NCBI GenBank assembly: GCA_944319915.1
Contig: CALUEY010000031.1
Span: 62,001 to 126,000, forward strand
Reading direction: 5' to 3'
Origin: an uncultured Prevotella sp.
GTDB lineage: Bacteria; Bacteroidota; Bacteroidia; Bacteroidales; Bacteroidaceae
DNA: 64,000 nt
Part shown: positions 1 to 7,997 of the stretch, piece after piece
Layout of the letters: each line of letters opens with the position of its first letter
Numbering within the stretch: the first letter of the stretch is position 1
Made by a program: the position numbers and the translations under genes
The notes under the pieces: model-generated
Database searches by the model: none
Seen by the model: only the letters and a program-made list of their open reading frames with translations
Told to the model about the DNA's origin: nothing

Positions 1-393
1 GGCCTGCATCCAGTAATGGTCCTCGGCGGCGCAGGTGGCCTGCCGCCCCGGCACGATGAGCGCGCCCCGGGGCGTGGCCACGGTGTCGCCGGGCAGGGCG
101 GCGCAGCGGCACACGAACACCCCGCCGCCCTGGGGCAGCGGGCTGTCGAAGGCCACGATGTCGCCCAGGGCCACGCTGTCGGCGCACACGCGCCCATAGC
201 CGAAGAGCCCTCCGCCGCCGCCCGTGCGCAGCCCGTAGCTCCACCGGTTAACGAGCACGCGGTCGCCCTCCATGAGCACCGGCTCGAGGCGCGGCCCGCT
301 CACGGTGTAGACGGCGAAGAACAGCGCGCGGAAGAGCGCCACGGCCAGAGCCGCGGCGGCCAGCGCTATTATCGTCTTGAGCCATGCCCTCAT
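1..393 (-). CDS. S26-family signal peptidase-like protein lacking the catalytic dyad, partial
   Basis: The first 131 codons of a protein that runs off the window edge. It has one N-terminal membrane segment (about residues 7-28), then S26 box B-like sequence SGPRLEPVLMEGD and later VCRCAALPGDTV. In active type I signal peptidases these blocks read SMxPTLxxGD and VKRxxGLPGD. Here Ser is replaced by Arg and Lys by Cys, so the Ser/Lys dyad is absent. The rest (NRWSYGLR, LGDIVAF, GDTV) is well kept, so this looks like a maintained non-catalytic paralogue rather than debris. It starts 33 nt after lepB and is probably co-transcribed with dapB-lepB. The C-terminus cannot be judged. Confidence 0.8.
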   Translation of the reverse strand, partial: MRAWLKTIIALAAAALAVALFRALFFAVYTVSGPRLEPVLMEGDRVLVNRWSYGLRTGGGGGLFGYGRVCADSVALGDIVAFDSPLPQGGGVFVCRCAALPGDTVATPRGALIVPGRQATCAAEDHYWMQA

Positions 394-426
394 GAGCCTG
401 AGTGTTGTCCCTGCCGGGGCGGGGTG

Positions 427-1857
427 TTACTTGATGTTGTCGACGAAGTTGAAGAGCCTGTTCCACCTTATCCCGGCGAGGCCGCTGCGGTCGGGGTCGC
501 TCGACCACCAGATGAAGATGGGCTTGCCCACGATGTGGTCCTCGGGCACGAAGCCCCAGTAGCGCGAGTCGGCGGAGTTGTGGCGGTTGTCGCCCATCAT
601 CCAGTAGTAGTCCATCTTGAAGGTGTAGCTCGTGGCCTCCTTGCCGTTGATGAATATCTTGCCGCCGCGCACCTCGAGGTCGTTGCCCTCGTAAGTGCGT
701 ATGGGCCGCTCGTAGATGGGCAGGTTGTCGAGCGTGAGCCTGACGCTCTTGCCCTTGGCCGGTATCCACACGGGGCCGTAGTTGTCGCGCGTCCAGTGCT
801 TGTTGCCGTTCAGTGGGTAGGTGTCGGTGTCGGTGGCGTCGGTGTTCAGCTCTATGCTCTCCACGAGGTCCTTGCGCTGTGCGAGTGCGGCCACGGCGCG
901 CTTGGTGAGCGGCATGTAGCCCATGGTGTTGAGGCTCATCACGTCTTCGTTAGATATGCCCAGCTCGTGCATCAGCTCCTCGGGCAGCCCCTGGCGCAGC
1001 TTCACGTAGTAAGAGTACTGCACGTTGTCGGGTTCCTTGTTTGGCTTGCCGTCGAGGAACACTATGCGGTTCCTTATCTCGAGCGTCTGGCCGGGCAGGC
1101 CCACGCACCGCTTCACGTAGTTTTCGCGGCGGTCGGCGGGCCTGGTGATTATCTCGCCGTACTCGCCGGGGTTGGCCTCGATGTAGCTTCGGCCCGCGCC
1201 GTACACGGAGGCGAAGTAGGCGAGCCTCTCGGCTGGGGCGAGCGAGTCGGGGTTGGCTGCGGCGCCGGTTATCTGGTAGCCCAGCGCGTAGCACATGGCG
1301 TAGAAGTCCATGGCCTGGTACTGGGGTGCGGAGCAGAGCGTGTCGCCCGAGGGGTAGTTGAACACCACAATGTCGTTAAGCTCCACGCGGCCCAGGCCCT
1401 TCACGCGGCGGTAGTCCCAGTGGGGCCACTCTATGTACGACTTGCAGCCCAGCACGGGCAGCGTGTGCTGCGTGAGGGGGATGGTGAGGGGCGTCTGGGG
1501 TATCCTCGGGCCGTAGCTCACCTTGCTCACGAAGAGGTAGTCGCCCGTTAGGAGCGATTTCTCGAGCGAGCTTGAGGGGATGACGTAGTTCTGGAAGAAG
1601 AACAGGTTGATGAAGTAGACGGCCACGAGGGCGAAGACTATGGCGTCTACCCACGACATGACGAACCTCACGGGCGGCTCGGCATCCTTCCACCACTGCC
1701 AGCGTATCTTCTTGGTGATGTAGACGTCGTAGATGAACGGCACCACCACCAGGCCCCACCAGCTCTCCACCCACAGGAGGAAGAGCAGGTAGAGGGCCGT
1801 AACCACGCCGAACTTGATCCACTGCCGGCGCATGTCTCTCTTTTTTTCCATTGCCAT
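427..1857 (-). CDS. lepB: Signal peptidase I
   Basis: Type I signal peptidase that cleaves signal peptides from exported proteins at the outer face of the inner membrane. The protein is 476 aa, long for the family but usual in Bacteroidales, which carry a large insert between the catalytic blocks. There are N-terminal membrane segments at about residues 15-45 and 68-88. The serine block is PSSSLEKSLLTGD (Ser near residue 95) and the lysine block is YVKRCVGLPGQ (Lys near residue 249). The C-terminal block MGDNRHNSADSRYWGFVPE is the signature S26 box E. It lies 33 nt downstream of dapB and 33 nt upstream of the non-catalytic paralogue. Confidence 0.96.
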   Translation of the reverse strand: MAMEKKRDMRRQWIKFGVVTALYLLFLLWVESWWGLVVVPFIYDVYITKKIRWQWWKDAEPPVRFVMSWVDAIVFALVAVYFINLFFFQNYVIPSSSLEKSLLTGDYLFVSKVSYGPRIPQTPLTIPLTQHTLPVLGCKSYIEWPHWDYRRVKGLGRVELNDIVVFNYPSGDTLCSAPQYQAMDFYAMCYALGYQITGAAANPDSLAPAERLAYFASVYGAGRSYIEANPGEYGEIITRPADRRENYVKRCVGLPGQTLEIRNRIVFLDGKPNKEPDNVQYSYYVKLRQGLPEELMHELGISNEDVMSLNTMGYMPLTKRAVAALAQRKDLVESIELNTDATDTDTYPLNGNKHWTRDNYGPVWIPAKGKSVRLTLDNLPIYERPIRTYEGNDLEVRGGKIFINGKEATSYTFKMDYYWMMGDNRHNSADSRYWGFVPEDHIVGKPIFIWWSSDPDRSGLAGIRWNRLFNFVDNIK

Positions 1858-1890
1858 AGTAGGTTGCTTTTTATGTTGGCGCCTGCAGGC

Positions 1891-2646
1891 TCAGAACTTG
1901 AACATGTCGCCTATGGTGAGCAGGCCGCTGTGGCCATAGGTGTACTCGGCGGCGAGCACCGCCCCGAGGGCGAAGCCCTGGCGCGAGTGGGCGCTGTGGG
2001 TTATGGTGATGCTGTCGGCCTCGGAGTCGTACTCCACGGTGTGTATGCCCGGCACCTCGCCGCGCCTCACGGCGTCGATGCGCAGCTCGCCGGGGGCGCA
2101 CCGGGCGCTGCCCTCCACGGTGCCGTCGGGCTTGGTGAGCGTTCCCTTGGCCCAGGCGTGCTTGCGGCCCAGGCTGCCCACGATGTCGTCGGCCAGGGTT
2201 ATGGCCGTTCCGCTGGGCCAGTCGAGCTTGTGCTGGTGGTGGGTCTCCTCCATGCGCACGTCATACTGTGGGAATCCGTCCATGATGCGGGCCAGGTAGC
2301 GGTTGACGGCCGAGAAGATGGCCACGCCCACCGAGAAGTTGGAGGCCCAGAAGAGCGTCTTGCCCTGCTCGCGGCACATCCGCTCCACGTCGGCCTTGTG
2401 GCCGTCCATCCATCCGGTGGAGCCGCTCACCACCTTGAGCCCCTTGTCGAAGGCCTTGAGGCAGTTGCCGTAGGCAGCCGTTGGGTTGGTGAATTCTATG
2501 GCCACGTCGGCCGAGGCGAACTCCGGCGAGTCGAAGTTCTGCTGGTTGTCCACGTCGATGATGCTTACGATTTCGTGGCCGCGGCCAAGGGCTGCCTGCT
2601 CTATCATCTTGCCCATCTTGCCGTAGCCGATCAATGCTATTTTCAT
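1891..2646 (-). CDS. dapB: 4-hydroxy-tetrahydrodipicolinate reductase
   Basis: Reduces HTPA to tetrahydrodipicolinate with NAD(P)H in the diaminopimelate/lysine pathway, so it feeds peptidoglycan synthesis in the cytosol. 251 aa, a normal length. The N-terminal Rossmann motif is GYGKMGK. The substrate and active-site block is EETHHQHKLDWPSGTA (family pattern E-x-H-H-x(3)-K-x-D-x-P-S-G-T-A). A -7 box on the minus strand at 2669-2676 sits just upstream. It is the first gene of a dapB-lepB-S26 operon, an order I associate with Bacteroidales. Confidence 0.97.
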   Translation of the reverse strand: MKIALIGYGKMGKMIEQAALGRGHEIVSIIDVDNQQNFDSPEFASADVAIEFTNPTAAYGNCLKAFDKGLKVVSGSTGWMDGHKADVERMCREQGKTLFWASNFSVGVAIFSAVNRYLARIMDGFPQYDVRMEETHHQHKLDWPSGTAITLADDIVGSLGRKHAWAKGTLTKPDGTVEGSARCAPGELRIDAVRRGEVPGIHTVEYDSEADSITITHSAHSRQGFALGAVLAAEYTYGHSGLLTIGDMFKF

Positions 2647-2668
2647 AATCCTATAATATTAAACGTTG

Positions 2669-2676
2669 CAAAGATA
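2669..2676 (-). promoter_or_regulatory. dapB promoter -7 box TATCTTTG
   Basis: Minus-strand TATCTTTG matches the Bacteroidetes -7 consensus TAnnTTTG and leaves a leader of about 15-20 nt before dapB. Confidence 0.75.
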
Positions 2677-2779
2677 GCCATTTTTGCCCATACTACGCCG
2701 CTTTGCGGCCAAAAAAATGAGGCGGCGGGCCGCAAGGGCGGCGCAGGGGGCAGGGGGCGGGCCTGCCGTGGGCCGCTGA

Positions 2780-2981
2780 ATTATCATTACAAAGCGGGGC
2801 GCGGCAGGGCCATGCGGGGCGTCCGGCCTTGCCAAAAGGGCCGTTCGGCAAGGCGGAACGGGCCGTTCGGCACCGCCAAACAGGCCATTTGGCAAGCCAA
2901 GACGGCACCCGGGGCCAACGCGCTGAGGGCCAGGCAGTTGGGGCGGAGGCCGGGGCGCGGCGAAAAAATCGTTACAAAGCA
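2780..2981. repeat. Composite intergenic repeat A (22-bp phased palindromes with TTACAAA ends)
   Basis: GC-rich element between divergent dapB and the DUF2851 gene. It begins with TTATCATTACAAAGC and ends with CGTTACAAAGC. Inside are three palindromic units with GGCC centres at 2839, 2861 and 2883 (spacing 22 and 22), then a CTGAGGGCCAG segment. Related elements occur at about 20020-20235 and 53132-53332. Confidence 0.75.
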
Positions 2982-3044
2982 ACCCCGCCGCAGCCCCCGC
3001 CCCAAAAACACGCGGCTTTTCTTGCCCCGCAGCGGAATATTAGC

Positions 3045-3052
3045 TATCTTTG
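3045..3052 (+). promoter_or_regulatory. Promoter -7 box TATCTTTG for the DUF2851 gene
   Basis: TATCTTTG lies 28 nt before the start codon. No clear TTTG is seen at -33. Confidence 0.7.
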
Positions 3053-3080
3053 CACACGGGTTAGACTAAAGCCCCATGGC

Positions 3081-4406
3081 ATGGAAAAACTGCTGCACTA
3101 TGTATGGAAGCACCGCCTCTACCACAGCGGGGGGCTGTGCACCACCGACGGGCGCAAGGTGGAGGTAATTGACCCCGGGCTGCCCAACGCCCACGCCGGG
3201 CCCGACTTCTTCAACGCCAAGGTGAAGATAGGCGGCACGCTGTGGGCCGGCAACGTGGAGATTCACGACAAGGCCTCGGACTGGGACGCCCACGGCCACG
3301 GCGACGACAAGGCCTACGACAGCGTGGTGCTGCACGTGGTGGCCGAGGCCGACGCGCAGCCCACCGACACCCGGGGGCGGCCCGTGCCGCAGATGCTGCT
3401 CGGCGTGCCGCCGAGCGTGGCCGCCAACTACCGCGAGCTGCTGGCCACCGACACCTACCCGCCGTGCTACCGCATCATACCCGAGCTGCCGCCAATGACG
3501 GTGACCTCGTGGCTGGCAGCCCTGCAGGCCGAGCGCCTGGAGCAGAAGACCGAGGCCATAAGCCGCCGCGCCGCCATGAAGGCCGGGGCGTGGGAGGAGG
3601 CTTACTTCGCCACGCTGGCGCGCAACTTCGGCTTCGGCATCAACGGCGACGCCTTCGAGCAGTGGGCGATGAGCGTGCCGCTCGGGGCCGCCGCCCACCA
3701 CCGCGACGACCCGTTCCAGGTGGAGGCCCTGTTCATGGGGCAGGCGGGGCTGCTGCAAGACGAGGCCATAAGCCCGCGCCACCGCGCCGAGGCCGCCGCC
3801 GACGGCTACCTGCAGCGGCTGCGCACCGAGTATGCCTACCTGGCGCGCAAGTTCGGCCTCAGCCCCATCGACTGCAAGCTGTGGCGGTTCCTGCGCCTCA
3901 GGCCGCAGAACTTCCCCCACATACGCATAGCCCAGATGGCCACGCTATACCACGAGGGGCGCACGGGCCTGGGCCTGCTGCTCGAGTGCCGGGGCATCGA
4001 CGACGTGAGGCGGCTGCTGGCCACCCACGTGTCGGCCTACTGGCAAACGCACTACTCGTTCGGCTCGGAGAGCGCGCCGAGCCACAAGCGCCTCTCGGGC
4101 CAGTCGATCAACCTGCTGGCCATCAACACTGCCATACCCGTGCTCTTTGCCTACGGGCGCCACACCATGGACGAGGGGCTGTGCCAGCGGGCCTTCGGCC
4201 TGCTCGAAAGCCTCAAGCCCGAGAACAACGCCATCATACGCACATGGCGCGAGTGCGGGCTAAACGCCAAGACCGCCGCCGACAGCCAGGCGCTCCTGCA
4301 GCTCAAGCGGGCTTACTGCGACCGCCGCGACTGCCTGCGCTGCCGCTTCGGCTACGAGTACCTGAAGAGAAGGGAAGTCAAGGGCCAAGGCTCAAGAGCC
4401 AAGTAA
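3081..4406 (+). CDS. DUF2851 family protein
   Basis: 441 aa. It matches the Bacteroidetes DUF2851 family: N-terminal LHYVWKHRLY, then PGLPNAHAGPDFFNAKVKIG and GNVEIHDKASDW. It has no membrane segment or signal peptide. The C-terminus carries a Cys cluster (CDRRDCLRCRFG) that could bind metal or iron-sulphur. The function is unknown. The start at 3081 was chosen because the open frame reaches far upstream through the repeat and the -7 box at 3045-3052, whereas MEKLLHYVW is the conserved beginning of the family. Confidence 0.9.
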   Translation: MEKLLHYVWKHRLYHSGGLCTTDGRKVEVIDPGLPNAHAGPDFFNAKVKIGGTLWAGNVEIHDKASDWDAHGHGDDKAYDSVVLHVVAEADAQPTDTRGRPVPQMLLGVPPSVAANYRELLATDTYPPCYRIIPELPPMTVTSWLAALQAERLEQKTEAISRRAAMKAGAWEEAYFATLARNFGFGINGDAFEQWAMSVPLGAAAHHRDDPFQVEALFMGQAGLLQDEAISPRHRAEAAADGYLQRLRTEYAYLARKFGLSPIDCKLWRFLRLRPQNFPHIRIAQMATLYHEGRTGLGLLLECRGIDDVRRLLATHVSAYWQTHYSFGSESAPSHKRLSGQSINLLAINTAIPVLFAYGRHTMDEGLCQRAFGLLESLKPENNAIIRTWRECGLNAKTAADSQALLQLKRAYCDRRDCLRCRFGYEYLKRREVKGQGSRAK

Positions 4407-4417
4407 ACATGCACCTC

Positions 4418-4525
4418 GGCAGGGCGTGGCTCGCATATTCCCAGTACTCACAAAACTCCCAGCCCTCCCATAACTCCCATAACTCCCAGCCCTCCCATAA
4501 CTCCCATAACTCCCATAACCCCATC
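4418..4525. repeat. 9-bp tandem repeat (CTCCCATAA), copy 1
   Basis: The core GGCAGGGCGTGGCTCGCATA is followed by ATTCCCAGTACTC and about eight 9-bp units of CTCCCATAA or CTCCCAGCC. It fills the gap between the DUF2851 and thioesterase genes. The core recurs at 6093 with few changes. Confidence 0.85.
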
Positions 4526-4533
4526 AAAAAAAT

Positions 4534-4932
4534 ATGAACTATATCTTCGAGACAAAAATGCAGGTGCGCGACTATGAGTGCGACATTGAGGGCATAGTGA
4601 ACAACGCCAACTACCTGCACTACACCGAGCACACGCGCCACCTCTTCCTGCGACAGTGCGGACTGAGCTTCGCCGAGATGCACCGGCGCGGCACCGACGC
4701 CGTGGTGGCGCGCATGAACCTGCAATACAAGGTGCCGCTGCGCTGCGACGACGAGTTCCTATCGCGCCTGGCCCTGCGCAAGGAGGGCCTGCGCTACGTG
4801 TTCCTGCACGACATCTACAGGGCTTCCGACGGCAAGCTGTGCTTCAAGAGCACAGTGGAGGTGGTGTGCCTCGTGGGCGGCCGCCTGGCCAACAGCCCCG
4901 ACTACGACCGCGCCCTGGCCCAATACCTGTAG
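4534..4932 (+). CDS. Acyl-CoA thioesterase, 4HBT hot-dog family (YbgC/FadM-like)
   Basis: 132 aa single hot-dog domain. The N-terminal block VRDYECDIEGIVNNANYLHY matches the 4-hydroxybenzoyl-CoA thioesterase pattern, with the catalytic-type Asp in CDIEG and the NNANYLHY helix start. It likely hydrolyses an acyl-CoA or acyl-ACP thioester in the cytosol; the substrate cannot be read from the sequence. The stop codon is 3 nt before dprA, so the two genes are probably co-transcribed. Confidence 0.88.
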   Translation: MNYIFETKMQVRDYECDIEGIVNNANYLHYTEHTRHLFLRQCGLSFAEMHRRGTDAVVARMNLQYKVPLRCDDEFLSRLALRKEGLRYVFLHDIYRASDGKLCFKSTVEVVCLVGGRLANSPDYDRALAQYL

Positions 4933-4935
4933 CAC

Positions 4936-6063
4936 ATGGACACCAACGAGGCTTTATATGCCATGGCGCTAACGCGCATTAGCAACTTCAACTTCGCCTC
5001 CGCGCTGGCGCTCTACCGCGCGCTGGGCAGCGCAAGGGCAGTTTACGAGCACCGCGGCGACATACGCGACGCCGTGGACCACTGCCCGCCACGCCTGGCC
5101 AAGGCGCTGGCCAACTGGGCCGGGCCGCTGCAACGGGCCGAGGCCGAGATGGAGTTTGCCACCCGCCACGGCATCAGCGTGCTCACCCCTGCCGACCCGG
5201 CATACCCCCGACGACTCGCCGAATGCCCCGACGCGCCGATAGCGCTCTACTACAAAGGCACGGCAGACCTAAACCGCCTCAGGGTGATAAGCGTGGTGGG
5301 AACGCGCCACGCCACGCCCTACGGGCGCGACCTCGTGCGGCGGCTCCTGGCCGGACTGAGGGAGCTGTGCCCCGGCGTGCTCGTGGTGAGCGGGCTGGCC
5401 TACGGCATCGACATCTGCGCCCACCGCGAGGCACTGGCCTGCGGCTTCGACACCGTGGCCGTGCTGGCCCACGGGCTCGACCGCCTATACCCGCCGGCCC
5501 ACCGCGACACGGCCCTGGCCATGCTGCGGCAGGGCGGGCTGCTCACCGAGTTCATGAGCGGCACTAACGCCGACAAGCCCAACTTCGTGAGGCGCAACCG
5601 CATAGTGGCGGGCATGGCCGACGCCACCGTGCTCGTGGAGAGCGCGGCCAAGGGCGGCGGACTAATCACCGCCGGAATAGCGCGCAGCTACAACCGCGAC
5701 GTGCTGGCGTTCCCGGGGGCCGTGGGAGCGCCTTACTCCGAGGGCTGCAACCAGCTGATACGCAACAACGGGGCGGCACTGATAACTTCGGCCTCCGACC
5801 TCGTGGACGCCATGCTGTGGCACGACGAGGCCGTGGCCTGCCGCGCGCGGCGCGAGGGCATAGAGCGGCAGCTCTTCCCGGAGCTTTCGGCCGACGAGCG
5901 GCTCGTGGCCGACCTCCTCGCCGCCACCAACGACTTGCAGCTCAACATCATAGCCGTGAGGACGGGCCTGCCCGTGGCGCACCTCGCAGCCCTGCTCTTC
6001 CAGCTGGAGATGAAGGGCGTGGTGAGGCCGCTCGCCGGGGGCATGTACCACTTGGTGAATTAA
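4936..6063 (+). CDS. dprA: DNA-processing protein DprA
   Basis: 375 aa. DprA/Smf loads RecA on incoming single-stranded DNA in natural transformation and is also kept in species not known to be competent. Domains in order: N-terminal helix-hairpin region (1-70), Rossmann DprA core (about 85-290) with VVGTRHATPYGR, VSGLAYGIDICAHREAL and VVESAAKGGGLITAGIA-type blocks, and a C-terminal winged helix (about 315-375). All core motifs are intact. It lies 3 nt after the thioesterase gene. Confidence 0.95.
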   Translation: MDTNEALYAMALTRISNFNFASALALYRALGSARAVYEHRGDIRDAVDHCPPRLAKALANWAGPLQRAEAEMEFATRHGISVLTPADPAYPRRLAECPDAPIALYYKGTADLNRLRVISVVGTRHATPYGRDLVRRLLAGLRELCPGVLVVSGLAYGIDICAHREALACGFDTVAVLAHGLDRLYPPAHRDTALAMLRQGGLLTEFMSGTNADKPNFVRRNRIVAGMADATVLVESAAKGGGLITAGIARSYNRDVLAFPGAVGAPYSEGCNQLIRNNGAALITSASDLVDAMLWHDEAVACRARREGIERQLFPELSADERLVADLLAATNDLQLNIIAVRTGLPVAHLAALLFQLEMKGVVRPLAGGMYHLVN

Positions 6064-6083
6064 AAGTTGAAAATTAAGAAAAT

Positions 6084-6165
6084 ATGCGTCGTGGCAGGGC
6101 GTGGCCCACATATTCCCAATACTCCCAAGGCTCCCAGCCCTCCCAAAGCTCCCATCCCTCCCAAA
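6084..6165. repeat. 9-bp tandem repeat (CTCCCATAA-like), copy 2
   Basis: It starts with GGCAGGGCGTGGCCCACATA, followed by ATTCCCAATACTC and degenerate 9-bp CTCCCAxxx units. It occupies the dprA-dus gap and parallels the element at 4418-4525. Confidence 0.85.
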
Positions 6166-6179
6166 AAAAAGAAAAGAAC

Positions 6180-7190
6180 ATGAAGATAGCCAACATAGAC
6201 TTGGGGCCGCGCCCCGTGCTGCTCGCCCCGATGGAAGATGTCACCGACATTGGCTTCCGGCTGCTGTGCAAGCGGTTCGGGGCATCGATGGTTTACACCG
6301 AGTTCGTGAGCGCCGAGGCGCTGGTGCGCTCCGTCAAGGCCACCGAGCGCAAGCTGGCCATAAGCGACGAGGAAAGGCCGGTGGGCATACAGATATATGG
6401 CCGCTCGGTGGAGGCCATGGTGGAGGCCGCCCGCATAGTGGAGCAGGCGCGCCCCGATGTGATAGACCTCAACTTTGGCTGCCCGGTGAAAAAGGTGGCG
6501 GCCAAGGGCGCGGGCGCGGGCCTGCTGCAGAACATACCGCTGATGCTGCAGATAACGCGCGAGGTGGTGAAGGCCGTAAGGCTGCCCGTGACGGTGAAGA
6601 CGCGACTGGGCTGGGACTCGCAGAACATAGTGATAGAGGACCTGGCCGAGCGGCTGCAGGACTGCGGCATAAGCGCGCTCACCATACATGGCCGCACCAG
6701 GGCGCAGATGTACACTGGCGAGGCCGACTGGGGGCCGATAGCCGCCGTGAGGCGCAACCCGCGCATCACGATACCCATCATAGGCAACGGCGACATCACC
6801 TCGGCAGAGCAGGCCGAACAGGCCTTCAGCCGCTACGGGGTCGACGCGGTGATGGTGGGCAGGGCCACCTTCGGACGCCCCTGGATATTCAGGGAGATGC
6901 GCGACCGACTCGACCTCGGCCCCGGCGGGGGGCGCCCGCTATCCACCGACGAGATGGTGGGCGTGCTCCTGGAGCAGCTGCGCATCAACGTGGAGCGCAT
7001 AGACGAGTACCGGGGCATACTGCACACGCGCCGGCACCTGGCCGCCACGCCCGTGTTCAAGGGCATACCCGACTTCCGCCAAACGCGCATAGCCATGCTC
7101 CGGGCCGACACCGTGGGCGAGCTTACGGCCCTCATGATGCGCGCCGCCGAGATGGCCAAGGCTGCCGAGGCCGCCAAAGGGCAGCAGTGA
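6180..7190 (+). CDS. dusB: tRNA-dihydrouridine synthase (Dus/DusB-type)
   Basis: 336 aa. FMN enzyme that reduces uridine to dihydrouridine in tRNA D-loops. The N-terminal APMEDVTDIGFR and the catalytic block DLNFGCPVKKV (Cys general acid) are intact, followed by TVKTRLGW, TIHGRTRAQMYTG and the FMN phosphate site GNGDI. A helical C-terminal domain follows. The start at 6180 is MKIANIDLG; the frame extends upstream only through the 9-bp repeat, which would give a low-complexity Ser/Gln/Pro tail. The DusB assignment rather than another Dus class is by resemblance. Confidence 0.9.
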   Translation: MKIANIDLGPRPVLLAPMEDVTDIGFRLLCKRFGASMVYTEFVSAEALVRSVKATERKLAISDEERPVGIQIYGRSVEAMVEAARIVEQARPDVIDLNFGCPVKKVAAKGAGAGLLQNIPLMLQITREVVKAVRLPVTVKTRLGWDSQNIVIEDLAERLQDCGISALTIHGRTRAQMYTGEADWGPIAAVRRNPRITIPIIGNGDITSAEQAEQAFSRYGVDAVMVGRATFGRPWIFREMRDRLDLGPGGGRPLSTDEMVGVLLEQLRINVERIDEYRGILHTRRHLAATPVFKGIPDFRQTRIAMLRADTVGELTALMMRAAEMAKAAEAAKGQQ

Positions 7191-7196
7191 GGACTG

Positions 7197-7240
7197 CCCT
7201 CCCATAACTCCCATAACTCCCAAAACACCCATTCTCCCAC
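7197..7240. repeat. 9-bp tandem repeat (CTCCCATAA), copy 3
   Basis: Short run of CTCCCATAA-type units between dus and the NUDIX gene, without the GGCAGGGCGTGGC core of copies 1 and 2. Confidence 0.75.
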
Positions 7241-7255
7241 AAAAAGAACCACCAC

Positions 7256-7801
7256 ATGCACCCACTTGAGAAATTCGCCTGCTGCCCGGTGTGCGGCAGC
7301 AAGCGCTTTGCCGAGCACAACGAAAAGAGCAAGCACTGCGCCGACTGCGGCTTTACGTACTACCAGAACCCCAGCGCGGCCACGGCCGCCTTCATAACCA
7401 ACAGCCGCGGCGAGCTGCTCGTGGAGCGGCGGGGCAAGGAGCCGGCCAAGGGCACGCTCGACCTGCCCGGAGGCTTCATAGACAACGACGAGACGGCCGA
7501 GGAGGGCGTGGCACGCGAGATAATGGAGGAGACGGGCCTGCGCGTGATCCGCACGGAGTACATGTTCAGCCTGCCCAACATCTACCTCTACTCGGGCATG
7601 ACCATCCACACGCTCGACATCTTCTTCAGGTGCGAGGTTGCCGAGGGGGCCACCCCCGTGGCCGCCGACGACGCCGCCGAATGCTTCTGGATGCCCATCA
7701 GCGAGATTAGCGCCGAGCATTTCGGCCTGCGCTCCATTCGCCAGGCCATCCAACGTTTCCTCAAGGCGGGGGAGAAACAGCCCTCGGAGACAAGCCTCTG
7801 A
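7256..7801 (+). CDS. NUDIX hydrolase with N-terminal zinc ribbon
   Basis: 181 aa. The N-terminal four-Cys ribbon (CPVCGSKRF ... CADCGF, residues 8-35) is followed by a Nudix fold. The Nudix box is GGFIDNDETAEEGVAREIME plus ETGL, matching GX5EX7REUXEEXGU. NudC-like and ADP-ribose-type NUDIX enzymes of Bacteroidetes share this layout. The substrate (a nucleoside diphosphate derivative) is not determined. It follows dusB after a 65-nt gap holding a short 9-bp repeat. Confidence 0.92.
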   Translation: MHPLEKFACCPVCGSKRFAEHNEKSKHCADCGFTYYQNPSAATAAFITNSRGELLVERRGKEPAKGTLDLPGGFIDNDETAEEGVAREIMEETGLRVIRTEYMFSLPNIYLYSGMTIHTLDIFFRCEVAEGATPVAADDAAECFWMPISEISAEHFGLRSIRQAIQRFLKAGEKQPSETSL

Positions 7802-7997
7802 CCCGACGCGGGCAACCACCCGAGCCGTGCGCGCAAAGACAAGCAAAGAAAGCGCAACTAATGTTAAAAAAAGCGGGACTGACGGGCAAGGCAGGCACAT
7901 ATTTTCATAACTTTACAGTCGGCATGGCCATGCCCGGGAGGCAATAGCCGCAGGCGGCCACGGCCACGACAACCCAACCATAAAACCACAAACCAGC

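Noticed and set aside
4440-4530. Ser/Gln/Pro/His or Leu-Trp-Glu repeat peptides encoded by the 9-bp repeats
   Set aside because: Three-codon periodicity follows automatically from a 9-bp unit; the units sit in gaps outside conserved protein starts on either strand.
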